12,342 nt of DNA from Candidatus Zixiibacteriota bacterium (GTDB taxonomy: Bacteria; Zixibacteria; MSB-5A5; SM1-73), in assembly GCA_022866585.1 (NCBI GenBank), contig JALHUP010000366.1:1-12342 (forward strand), written 5' to 3'. The notes beneath the pieces are model-generated. The model was not told where the DNA came from, searched no databases, and saw only the letters and a list, made by a program, of their open reading frames with translations. Position 1 is the first letter of the stretch. Each line of letters opens with the position of its first letter. Shown in pieces: positions 6,772 through 12,342 of this stretch. The position numbers were made by a program, and so were the translations under genes.

Positions 6772-6829
6772 GTCAACGGATTAAACGGATAGAACGGATG
6801 AAGCCGTTTAATCTGTCGCATCCGTTGAC
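6772..6829. repeat. Inverted repeat overlapping the end of mazG
   Basis: GTCAACGGA (6772-6780) pairs with TCCGTTGAC (6821-6829), and GATTAAACGG (6779-6788) pairs with CCGTTTAATC (6804-6813). A third ACGGAT occurs in the loop (6794-6799). The right half encodes the last residues of mazG and its TAA stop (6808-6810), so the repeat sets the end of the protein. Confidence 0.65.
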
Positions 6830-7605
6830 CGTTTTGCTTCTTCCCAGAGGGAATCTAAAAGGGGAAGCCCGGCTTTATGAAGTGAAATCTTTTTCTCTTT
6901 TAGACGCCTTTCAATATAATTGAATCTTTTGACAAATTTGTCTATGGTCCTTCTTAAGGCGAATTCGGGGTTGATCTTCAAATGGCGGCAAAGATTGACC
7001 CAGGAAAACAAAATATCCCCCAATTCTTCCTCAATATTTCTTTTTTTCCCTTTCTTGGACGCCCGTTTTAATTCTTCAATCTCCTCTTCGATTTTCGAAA
7101 ATATTTCGTCTGTCTTCTTCCAATCGAAGTCGAATCTGCCTACCTTTTCCTGCACCCTATAGGCTTTCAATAATGCCGGCAAATGACGAGGGAGACCGGA
7201 AAGAACCGATTTGTTTTTAGCCCTGTTTTTGGCGAGTTTGATGTGCTCCCAGTTTTTTAGTACTTCTTTGGAGAGCAGTTTCTTTTTCTCCTTGAACACG
7301 TGAGGATGCCTTTCAATCAGTTTCTGACGCAGACTTTCTATCACCTCATAAATATCAAATTTCTTTCTCTCTTTGGCTATCTGGGCATGGAAAATTATCT
7401 GTAATAATAAATCTCCCAACTCCTCCCTAAACCTTTGGTCGTCTTTTGCCTGAATGGTGTCTAATACCTCATAAGCTTCCTCGATCAAATAGGGCAAAAG
7501 AGATTTATGGGTCTGGGCTCTATCCCAGGGACAGCCATCCTTGGATCTCAGCTTTGACATCAGTTTGATCAAATCCGTGAAATTATCTTCGGTTCTCTTT
7601 TTCAT
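6808..7605 (-). CDS. mazG: Nucleoside triphosphate pyrophosphohydrolase MazG
   Basis: Cytosolic enzyme that splits NTPs and dNTPs to the monophosphate plus pyrophosphate and so clears non-canonical nucleotides. The 265-codon length matches the two-domain, all-alpha MazG of about 260 residues. The N-terminal domain opens with the signature GCPWDRAQTH (24-33), then the magnesium-binding pair EEAYE (42-46) and EELGD (61-65). A linker, HPHVF (100-104), follows. The C-terminal domain repeats the motif with EEEIEE (173-178) and EEELGD (192-197), which is usually the catalytically dominant copy. The ATG at 7603-7605 places the family motif at the expected distance, although I see no strong ribosome site. 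The last residues (STDATD) are encoded by an inverted repeat. The gene diverges from valS. Confidence 0.93.
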   Translation of the reverse strand: MKKRTEDNFTDLIKLMSKLRSKDGCPWDRAQTHKSLLPYLIEEAYEVLDTIQAKDDQRFREELGDLLLQIIFHAQIAKERKKFDIYEVIESLRQKLIERHPHVFKEKKKLLSKEVLKNWEHIKLAKNRAKNKSVLSGLPRHLPALLKAYRVQEKVGRFDFDWKKTDEIFSKIEEEIEELKRASKKGKKRNIEEELGDILFSWVNLCRHLKINPEFALRRTIDKFVKRFNYIERRLKEKKISLHKAGLPLLDSLWEEAKRSTDATD

Positions 7606-7687
7606 GGGATTGTCGATATTAGGTCATAGGTGATAGGTTAAAGGTTTTAGGCTGAAAGCCAAAGGCAAACAGCTAAAAGCAAATAAC

Positions 7688-7716
7688 AATATAACCATAA
7701 ATAGGACAAAGGTAAA
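7688..7716 (-). promoter_or_regulatory. Candidate promoter for mazG
   Basis: On the - strand TTTACC (7716-7711, four of six matches) is followed after 17 bases by TATATT (7693-7688, five of six). Transcription would start near 7681, about 75 bases before the mazG ATG. The leader carries AGGTCATAGGTGATAGGT-like short direct repeats (7621-7640 on the + strand). Confidence 0.35.
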
Positions 7717-7736
7717 ACATTTTTTCTCTCTTAGGC

Positions 7737-7765
7737 TTGACAAAGTGATTTGTTTTTATTATGAT
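7737..7765 (+). promoter_or_regulatory. Near-consensus sigma-70 promoter of valS
   Basis: TTGACA (7737-7742), exactly 17 bases, then TATGAT (7760-7765, one mismatch to TATAAT). The start point would be near 7772, leaving a leader of about 25 bases, too short for a T-box or other aminoacyl-tRNA-sensing leader. Expression is therefore probably constitutive and strong. Confidence 0.75.
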
Positions 7766-7782
7766 TAAAAATAATATTAGGT

Positions 7783-7789
7783 AAAGGAG
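7783..7789 (+). promoter_or_regulatory. Ribosome binding site of valS
   Basis: AAAGGAG lies seven bases upstream of the ATG at 7797-7799 and fixes this start codon. Confidence 0.75.
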
Positions 7790-7796
7790 ATCAAAT

Positions 7797-10472
7797 ATGA
7801 GCTTGAAGGATTTGCCCAAGCATTATAATCCTAAGTTGGTCGAAGATAAATGGTATGATTTCTGGATGAGGGGCGGATATTTTCATGCAGATGTTAAGTC
7901 CAGTAAGGAGGCTTACAGCGTAGTGATTCCTCCTCCCAACGTTACCGACATCCTTCATCTGGGGCACGCCTTGAACAATACCCTGCAGGATATTTTAGTC
8001 AGATGGAAAAGAATGCAGGGATATGAAGTAGAGTGGCTTCCCGGGGTGGATCATGCCGGAATCGCCACCCAGGTGATTTTGGAGAAGAAATTGGCAGAAG
8101 AAGGTAAATCCAGGCAGAAGATCGGAAGGGAGAGATTCGTTCAACTGGCTTGGGAATGGAAGGAGAAAAACGGGGAGGCGATCTTAAACCAGCTCAAGAA
8201 AATTGGATGTTCTTGCGATTGGGAGAGGACCAGATTTACCCTGGATGAGGGACTCTCCGAGGCGGTATTGGAAGTTTTTGTTCATCTTTATAATAAAGGC
8301 TTAATATATAGGGGAAAACGTATTATCAACTGGTGCCCCCGTTGTCAGACCTCCCTTTCCGATGACGAGACCGAAAGGGAAGAAAAAGAGGGACACCTCT
8401 GGTATATAAAATATAAACTGAAGGGATCGGATGATTTCATCAGCGTTGCCACTACCAGGCCGGAGACCATGTTGGGTGACACTGCGGTGGCGGTAAATCC
8501 CAAAGATCGTCGGTTTAAAAAGCTGGTGGGAAGATCCGCCATATTGCCCATCCTGGATCGGGAGTTGAAGATCGTGGCAGATGATTTCGTCGATCCAGAA
8601 TTTGGCACCGGTATGGTGAAGGTTACCCCAGCCCATGATCCCAATGATTTTGAGATCGGGAATCGACATAATTTAGAAAAAATCAACATCCTTAATCCTG
8701 ACGGGACTTTAAATGAAAACGCGGGAAAATTTGCCGGAATGGACAGATATGTGGCCAGAGAAGCATTGGTGGCTGAGCTTAAGAAAAAGAAGCTTCTGGA
8801 AAAGGTTGAGCCTTACCATCTGGCTTTAAATCTCTGCTACCGGTGTGGCTCGGAGATCGAGCCCTATCTTTCGGAGCAGTGGTTCGTGAAAATGGAGCCT
8901 TTAGCTAAACCGGCCATCGAGGCAGTTAAGAACGGCAAGGTAAAATTCTATCCGGAACATTGGGCTAAAGTCTATCTGCACTGGATGGAGAATATCCGCG
9001 ACTGGTGTATATCCCGACAACTCTGGTGGGGACACCGGATTCCGGTTTGGTATTGTTTGGATTGCGGAGAGATTACAGTTTCAAAGACCACACCGACGGA
9101 ATGTCACAAATGCAAAAGCAAAAACCTAAAACAGGATGAAGACGTTTTGGACACATGGTTTTCCTCATGGCTTTGGCCCTTTTCCACCTTTGGCTGGCCT
9201 AAAAAGACGGAGGAACTAAAAAAGTTTTACCCCACCCAGGCACTTTTCACCGCCTCGGAGATCATCTTCCTATGGGTGGCTCGCATGGTCATGGCGGGAT
9301 TGGAGTTTTTGGGAGAGGTGCCCTTCTTTGACGTTTACATTCACGGGACGGTGAGAGATTCCGACGGAATCAAGATGAGCAAATCCTTGGGCAATGGAAT
9401 CGATCCTTTGGAGATAATAAAAGACTACGGTGCAGACGCCTTGAGGACCAGTATGATACTGGTCACCCCGGAAGGACAAGATCCCTGCATCTCCTTTAAT
9501 ACCTTCGAGCTGGGGCGTAACTTCGCCAACAAGCTGTGGAATGCCTCAAAGTTCGTGATGGCTAATCTAAAAGACGATTATTCGCCCAGCGCCGGGATAA
9601 AAACAGGCTCAAGCGACTTGAAGTTAGAGGATATCTGGATTTTGAGCAGGTTGAACCGGACGGTGGAAGAGGTCACCAATCTCATGGGAAACTACGGGTT
9701 CAATAGTGCGGTCAAAACCTTATATGATTTTGTGTGGCACGATTTTTGTGATTGGTACGTAGAGATGGTAAAATCCCGCTTCAGCTTGCCGGAGAAAGAT
9801 AAAGACAGAGCTTCCGCCCAAGAGGTGACACACCTGGTCTTAAATCATATCCTGAAACTTCTGCATCCTTTTGCCCCATTCGTCACCGAGGAGATATGGC
9901 ATCATCTATATAAGATAAAAGCTTCCGAGTTTGATCATGCATTAATCCAATCGGGATGGCCTGAAGTTAAAAAAGAGCTTATCAATTTGGGCTTGGAAAA
10001 CACCATGGAGAGGGTGCAGGAGGTGGTCTATTCCATAAGAAACATAAGATCGGAGATGAACGTCCCTCCTAGCAAAAAGGCAAATGTGATGGTTAAGGTG
10101 GACAATAAGGAACTATCAAATATATTGGAGGATAATAGAAGTCATATCATAAATTTGGGCAAGGTGGAGAATCTTAAGATAGGAATGAGGATAAAAAAAC
10201 CCGAACATGCGGCCAGCGCGGTGATAAAAGATGCGGAGATTTTTATTCCCTTGGAGGGCTTAATCGACCTGGAACAAGAGCGGCTCCGATTGGAAAAGGA
10301 ACTTTCCAAAGTAACCGCATTTTTGGATAAGACCAATAAAAAGCTTTCTAATGAGGACTTTTTAAAAAGAGCTCCCAAAAACATAATCGAAAAGGAGAAG
10401 GCAAAAAAAGAGGATTACCAGAGGATGGTGGGAAAGTTGGCCAAAAACTTAGAGGAAGTTACGGGTTGGTGA
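7797..10472 (+). CDS. valS: Valyl-tRNA synthetase
   Basis: Class Ia enzyme that attaches valine to tRNA-Val in the cytoplasm using ATP; 891 codons, within the usual bacterial length. Visible parts in order: the ATP signature HLGH (54-57) after PPPNVT; GVDHAGIATQ, diagnostic for ValRS; WCPRC (179-183); the editing (CP1) domain with TTRPETMLGDTAVAVNP from residue 219, which hydrolyses mischarged Thr-tRNA; a zinc ribbon with Cys420, Cys423, Cys436 and Cys439; KMSKS at 526-530; the helical anticodon-binding domain; and the C-terminal coiled-coil arm (about 820-891) starting GLIDLEQE. The residue after NVT in the signature is Asp51 (NVTDILHLGH), where ValRS normally has Gly. The gene has its own promoter and ribosome site, and stands alone. 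Confidence 0.97.
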   Translation: MSLKDLPKHYNPKLVEDKWYDFWMRGGYFHADVKSSKEAYSVVIPPPNVTDILHLGHALNNTLQDILVRWKRMQGYEVEWLPGVDHAGIATQVILEKKLAEEGKSRQKIGRERFVQLAWEWKEKNGEAILNQLKKIGCSCDWERTRFTLDEGLSEAVLEVFVHLYNKGLIYRGKRIINWCPRCQTSLSDDETEREEKEGHLWYIKYKLKGSDDFISVATTRPETMLGDTAVAVNPKDRRFKKLVGRSAILPILDRELKIVADDFVDPEFGTGMVKVTPAHDPNDFEIGNRHNLEKINILNPDGTLNENAGKFAGMDRYVAREALVAELKKKKLLEKVEPYHLALNLCYRCGSEIEPYLSEQWFVKMEPLAKPAIEAVKNGKVKFYPEHWAKVYLHWMENIRDWCISRQLWWGHRIPVWYCLDCGEITVSKTTPTECHKCKSKNLKQDEDVLDTWFSSWLWPFSTFGWPKKTEELKKFYPTQALFTASEIIFLWVARMVMAGLEFLGEVPFFDVYIHGTVRDSDGIKMSKSLGNGIDPLEIIKDYGADALRTSMILVTPEGQDPCISFNTFELGRNFANKLWNASKFVMANLKDDYSPSAGIKTGSSDLKLEDIWILSRLNRTVEEVTNLMGNYGFNSAVKTLYDFVWHDFCDWYVEMVKSRFSLPEKDKDRASAQEVTHLVLNHILKLLHPFAPFVTEEIWHHLYKIKASEFDHALIQSGWPEVKKELINLGLENTMERVQEVVYSIRNIRSEMNVPPSKKANVMVKVDNKELSNILEDNRSHIINLGKVENLKIGMRIKKPEHAASAVIKDAEIFIPLEGLIDLEQERLRLEKELSKVTAFLDKTNKKLSNEDFLKRAPKNIIEKEKAKKEDYQRMVGKLAKNLEEVTGW

Positions 10473-10492
10473 TTCTTAAAGAATACGTTGCC

Positions 10493-10547
10493 CCGTTCAC
10501 GGCTACGAAGCCCGTCCTACGGATTTCGCTTCGCTCAATATCGAAGC
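10493..10547. repeat. REP-like unit and hairpin downstream of valS
   Basis: On the - strand GTAG (10506-10503) precedes CCGTGAACGG (10502-10493), a small palindrome, again the GTAG-plus-hairpin layout. About 20 bases on, GCTTCG (10528-10533) pairs with CGAAGC (10542-10547) over an eight-base loop. The intervening GAAGCCCGTCCTACGG looks like interspersed-repeat sequence. No T-run follows, so this is not a standard terminator. Confidence 0.45.
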
Positions 10548-10679
10548 TCGGCAATATACCTGTTATTCTGGTCCAAGGTTGTGGATATGCGGGAATGATT
10601 ATGGATAAAGTGATTAAAGGATAAAGGTTTAATTACTAAAAAGAAGCCTAAAATACGGACTTTGAAAGAAGGTGCCTAA

Positions 10680-10904
10680 ATGGAAGCTAAAAAGTTTATA
10701 AGTAAGGTCTTACCAGACGGACATCTGTCTTTACCGGAGGAGACCGCCAAAGAGGTGGGGAAGGTTTTTGAGGTAATTCTGGTTCCCCTGCAAGAGGCTG
10801 AGATCTACTCCTATACCGAGGCTCTTGCAAAGGAGAAGAATTTCTCACAACTTACAGAAGAGGATATTGAAAGAATCATCCATGAAGTTCGAGGAATCAG
10901 ATGA
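10680..10904 (+). CDS. AbrB-like antitoxin of a PIN-toxin pair
   Basis: A 74-codon protein. The first half (KVLPDGHLSLPEETAKEVGKV, then FEVILVP) resembles the swapped-hairpin AbrB/VapB DNA-binding fold with its DG-x-x-x-LP turn. The C-terminal half (LTEEDIERIIHEVRGIR) is a charged helix suited to binding a toxin. The start has AAGAAGGTG five bases upstream. Its TGA overlaps the ATG of the next frame (ATGA, 10901-10904), the usual coupling of antitoxin and toxin genes, and the next frame begins like a PIN nuclease. Such antitoxins normally repress their own operon. With the toxin broken, this one is probably an orphan. The family call is from pattern and context, since the sequence is short and divergent. 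Confidence 0.65.
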   Translation: MEAKKFISKVLPDGHLSLPEETAKEVGKVFEVILVPLQEAEIYSYTEALAKEKNFSQLTEEDIERIIHEVRGIR

Positions 10905-11029
10905 AGCGTATCGTCCTCAATACAAATGTTATCATTCCTCCTTTCTTCTGGAGACGCACACTGAATGGCTCTCAGTTTTGTTTAATGCTCCCAATTATAA
11001 TTAATTACAATATACATTGGGGGGGATAA
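10901..11029 (+). pseudogene. Truncated PIN-domain toxin (VapC/COG1569-like)
   Basis: The frame starts at the ATGA overlap with the antitoxin and reads MKRIVLNTNVIIPPFFW, the canonical first strand and helix of PIN-family toxins (usually M-x-x-V-L-D-T-N-V-x-x-x-x-x-x-W). After about residue 20 the similarity stops, and the frame ends at TAA 11027-11029 after 42 codons. Full PIN toxins have about 130-150 residues with further Asp/Glu active-site positions, all missing here. The first catalytic Asp is Asn7 (AAT). No continuation is seen in the other frames before the next gene starts at 11095, so this looks like a deletion remnant with no nuclease activity. Confidence 0.7.
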
Positions 11030-11079
11030 AACCTTAATTTAATTGTATAAAATTCAGAGTCGAAAACATTTAATTCCGT

Positions 11080-11089
11080 AAGGTGGTGA
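11080..11089 (+). promoter_or_regulatory. Strong ribosome binding site of the DUF4139 gene
   Basis: AAGGTGGTGA matches the full anti-Shine-Dalgarno complement AAGGAGGTGA at nine of ten bases and lies five bases before the ATG at 11095. It decides this start. Confidence 0.75.
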
Positions 11090-11094
11090 GCAAA

Positions 11095-12342
11095 ATGAAA
11101 AATTCTGTTGTGTTGAAATTGACGGTTTTAGTTTTGGTCGTTGGAGCTTGGTTTTTGGGAAATCAAGCACCTACTTCTGCAGAAGTCTCAGTCACTATTT
11201 ACAATCAGGATTTAGGGCTGGTGAAAGATGTGCGGGAATTGGAATTTCAGAAGGGAAAAAGCGTGGTAAAATTCACAGACGTGGCGGCTCAGATAGATCC
11301 CACCTCGGTTCATTTCAAACTGGTTAATCCCTCCGATCAAGTGAGCATACTGGAACAGAACTATCAGTATGATCTGGTCAGCTCCAGCAAAATACTGGAG
11401 AAATATATTGACAAAGAGATTGAGCTTTTTACCAAGGGAGAGGGCACGTCGGGACAGGAGAAATCTTATAAGGGAGTCTTACTTTCATATTCCAATGAGA
11501 ATCTCACCTTAAAAGAGCCTGAGGGTGCCATCCGCATTGTGAGATTGAATGAGGTGAGGGATATGTATTTCCCCAGTCTTCCTGAAGGTTTGATCACCAA
11601 ACCGACTTTGGTCTGGCTTCTGGATAGCCAGGTAAGTGGAAAAAGAAAAGCCGAGGTAAGCTACTTGACTTCGGGGATAAACTGGCATGCCGAATATGTG
11701 GCGGTGGTGGATCAGCTGGATCAAAATTTGGAGCTGGCAGGCTGGGTCTCTATCGACAATCGCTCCGGAGCTACCTATGAGGAGGCAAAGGTGAAGCTCA
11801 TTGCCGGGGAAGTTCATCGGGTAAGAGAAGAAATACCTCTCCCTCGTTTGGGTAAGGGAGAGGTGATGGCAATGGCTGCGGGTGCACCTCAGTTTGAGGA
11901 AAAACCGTTTTTCGAATATCACCTTTATACCCTTCTGCGTCCTGCCACCATTAAGGATAACGAAATCAAGCAGGTCTCCTTGTTTCCCACCACCAATGTG
12001 AAAGTCAAAAAAATATTCACCTATGATGGAGCCAGGGAGGAGAAGAGTGTCAAAGTGGAAGTGGAATTCAAGAATTCTCAGGCTGATGGTTTAGGCATGC
12101 CTTTGCCTAAAGGCAAGATTAGAGTATATAAGGCAGACGTCGACAAATCCTTAGAATTTGTGGGTGAGGATTTGATCGATCATACCCCCAAAGATGAGAA
12201 GGTTCGAGTCTTTTTAGGAAATGCCTTCGACATAGTGGGAGAAAAAAAGAGAACTGATTTCAAGCAGATAAGCAAGGACGTCACGGAGGAATCTTTCGAG
12301 ATAAAGCTGAGAAATCATAAAGAGGAAGCGGTGGAGGTGGTA
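11095..12342 (+). CDS. Secreted DUF4139 domain protein, N-terminal part (runs off the right edge)
   Basis: The frame is open for 416 codons to the window edge. It starts with a signal peptide (MKNSVVLKLTVLVLVVGAWF, cleavage probably after TSA at 27-29), so the product is exported to the periplasm or cell surface. The N-terminal beta domain begins VTIYNQDLGLVKD (33-45). The DUF4139 hallmarks follow: SYLTSGINWHAEYVAVVD (189-206), DNRSGATYEEAKVKLIAGEV (221-240) and EYHLYTLLRPATIKDNE (274-290). Family members are typically about 450-550 residues, so most of the protein is present. The function of the family is not established; the domain is beta-rich and non-enzymatic in appearance. A palindromic repeat lies in the linker at residues 247-257. 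No convincing promoter was found. Confidence 0.85.
   Translation, partial: MKNSVVLKLTVLVLVVGAWFLGNQAPTSAEVSVTIYNQDLGLVKDVRELEFQKGKSVVKFTDVAAQIDPTSVHFKLVNPSDQVSILEQNYQYDLVSSSKILEKYIDKEIELFTKGEGTSGQEKSYKGVLLSYSNENLTLKEPEGAIRIVRLNEVRDMYFPSLPEGLITKPTLVWLLDSQVSGKRKAEVSYLTSGINWHAEYVAVVDQLDQNLELAGWVSIDNRSGATYEEAKVKLIAGEVHRVREEIPLPRLGKGEVMAMAAGAPQFEEKPFFEYHLYTLLRPATIKDNEIKQVSLFPTTNVKVKKIFTYDGAREEKSVKVEVEFKNSQADGLGMPLPKGKIRVYKADVDKSLEFVGEDLIDHTPKDEKVRVFLGNAFDIVGEKKRTDFKQISKDVTEESFEIKLRNHKEEAVEVV
11835..11864. repeat. Palindromic repeat inside the DUF4139 gene
   Basis: ACCTCTCCCT (11835-11844) and AGGGAGAGGT (11855-11864) are perfect ten-base arms around a ten-base loop. The style matches the CCTCTCCC/GGGAGAGG pieces in the gaps at 438-449 and 6386-6422. 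It encodes IPLPRLGKGEV in a linker that is variable in this family and does not break the frame. Confidence 0.5.

Larger units (their letters stand above)
6229..6807. other. Repeat-rich gap between mazG and the HEAT-repeat gene
   Basis: I see no credible gene in these 579 bases; the one longer open frame (6228-6428, -) is just translated repeat. From left to right there is a TTCGACAGGTTCGATAAACT-type repeat piece (about 6300-6360), a GC-rich hairpin repeat (6400-6422), unremarkable AT-rich sequence, a candidate - strand promoter (6574-6601), a GTAG-led hairpin (6646-6669), another hairpin (6732-6756), and an inverted repeat that runs into the end of mazG (6772-6829). Confidence 0.55.

Noticed and set aside
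7621..7680. AGGT-type and AAAGCC-type short direct repeats between mazG and valS as regulator sites
   Set aside because: They are irregular, low in complexity, and similar to other spacer sequence at 3808-3830 and 10600-10630; no defined site emerges.
8301..8689. - strand open frames opposite valS
   Set aside because: Antisense shadows of the ValRS editing domain.
10472..10484. ATTCTT-A-AAGAAT palindrome at the valS stop as a terminator or operator
   Set aside because: A one-base centre cannot form a good hairpin, there is no T-run, and AT palindromes of this size arise by chance.
11046..11051. TATAAA as a -10 element for the DUF4139 gene
   Set aside because: No acceptable -35 lies 16-18 bases upstream and the surrounding AT-rich sequence makes such matches likely.
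11509..11922. 137-codon - strand open frame
   Set aside because: It lies opposite the DUF4139 gene, whose hallmark motifs are all on the + strand.

Overview
The window looks like a piece of chromosome from an uncultured diderm (outer-membrane-bearing) bacterium. The evidence is a lipoprotein with a lipobox, an Omp85/BamA-type beta-barrel and a signal-peptide-bearing DUF4139 protein. Base composition is moderately AT-leaning. The gene styles (protease/TolB-propeller/Omp85 fusion, PQQ-type propeller lipoprotein, HEAT protein with a YPPxHP N-terminus, DUF4139) and the heavy load of short interspersed repeats fit FCB-like or other candidate-phylum bacteria. That placement is inference, not proof.

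Layout. The left half is transcribed leftward (- strand). Read in transcription order it holds mazG (6808-7605), a HEAT-repeat protein (3973-6228), a 1062-codon envelope protein combining a gluzincin-type protease domain, a TolB-like propeller and an Omp85 barrel (504-3692), and the first 70 codons of a BamB-like lipoprotein that leaves the window at base 1. The right half is rightward: valS (7797-10472), a small AbrB-like antitoxin (10680-10904), the broken start of its PIN-family toxin (10901-11029), and the first 416 codons of a DUF4139 secreted protein (11095 to the edge). mazG and valS diverge from a 191-base gap that carries a near-consensus sigma-70 promoter for valS and a weaker one for mazG.

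How the genes relate. The protease/propeller/barrel protein and the adjacent propeller lipoprotein look like an outer-membrane module, reminiscent of BamA with BamB or TolB. valS and mazG are housekeeping genes (tRNA charging; hydrolysis of non-canonical nucleoside triphosphates). The toxin-antitoxin remnant is decayed: the toxin stops after 42 codons and its first catalytic Asp is Asn.

The most distinctive trait is short palindromic repeats in nearly every gap and also inside coding sequence. A 120-bp block sits in frame in the propeller of the fusion protein. A hairpin repeat forms part of that protein's predicted N-terminal extension. The mazG stop codon lies inside an inverted repeat, and a 10-bp-arm palindrome lies inside the DUF4139 gene. 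Several hairpins are led by the tetranucleotide GTAG, as in REP elements mobilised by RAYT transposases, and one pair (341-410) is arranged head-to-head like a REPIN. No tRNA, rRNA, CRISPR array or complete insertion sequence was seen.
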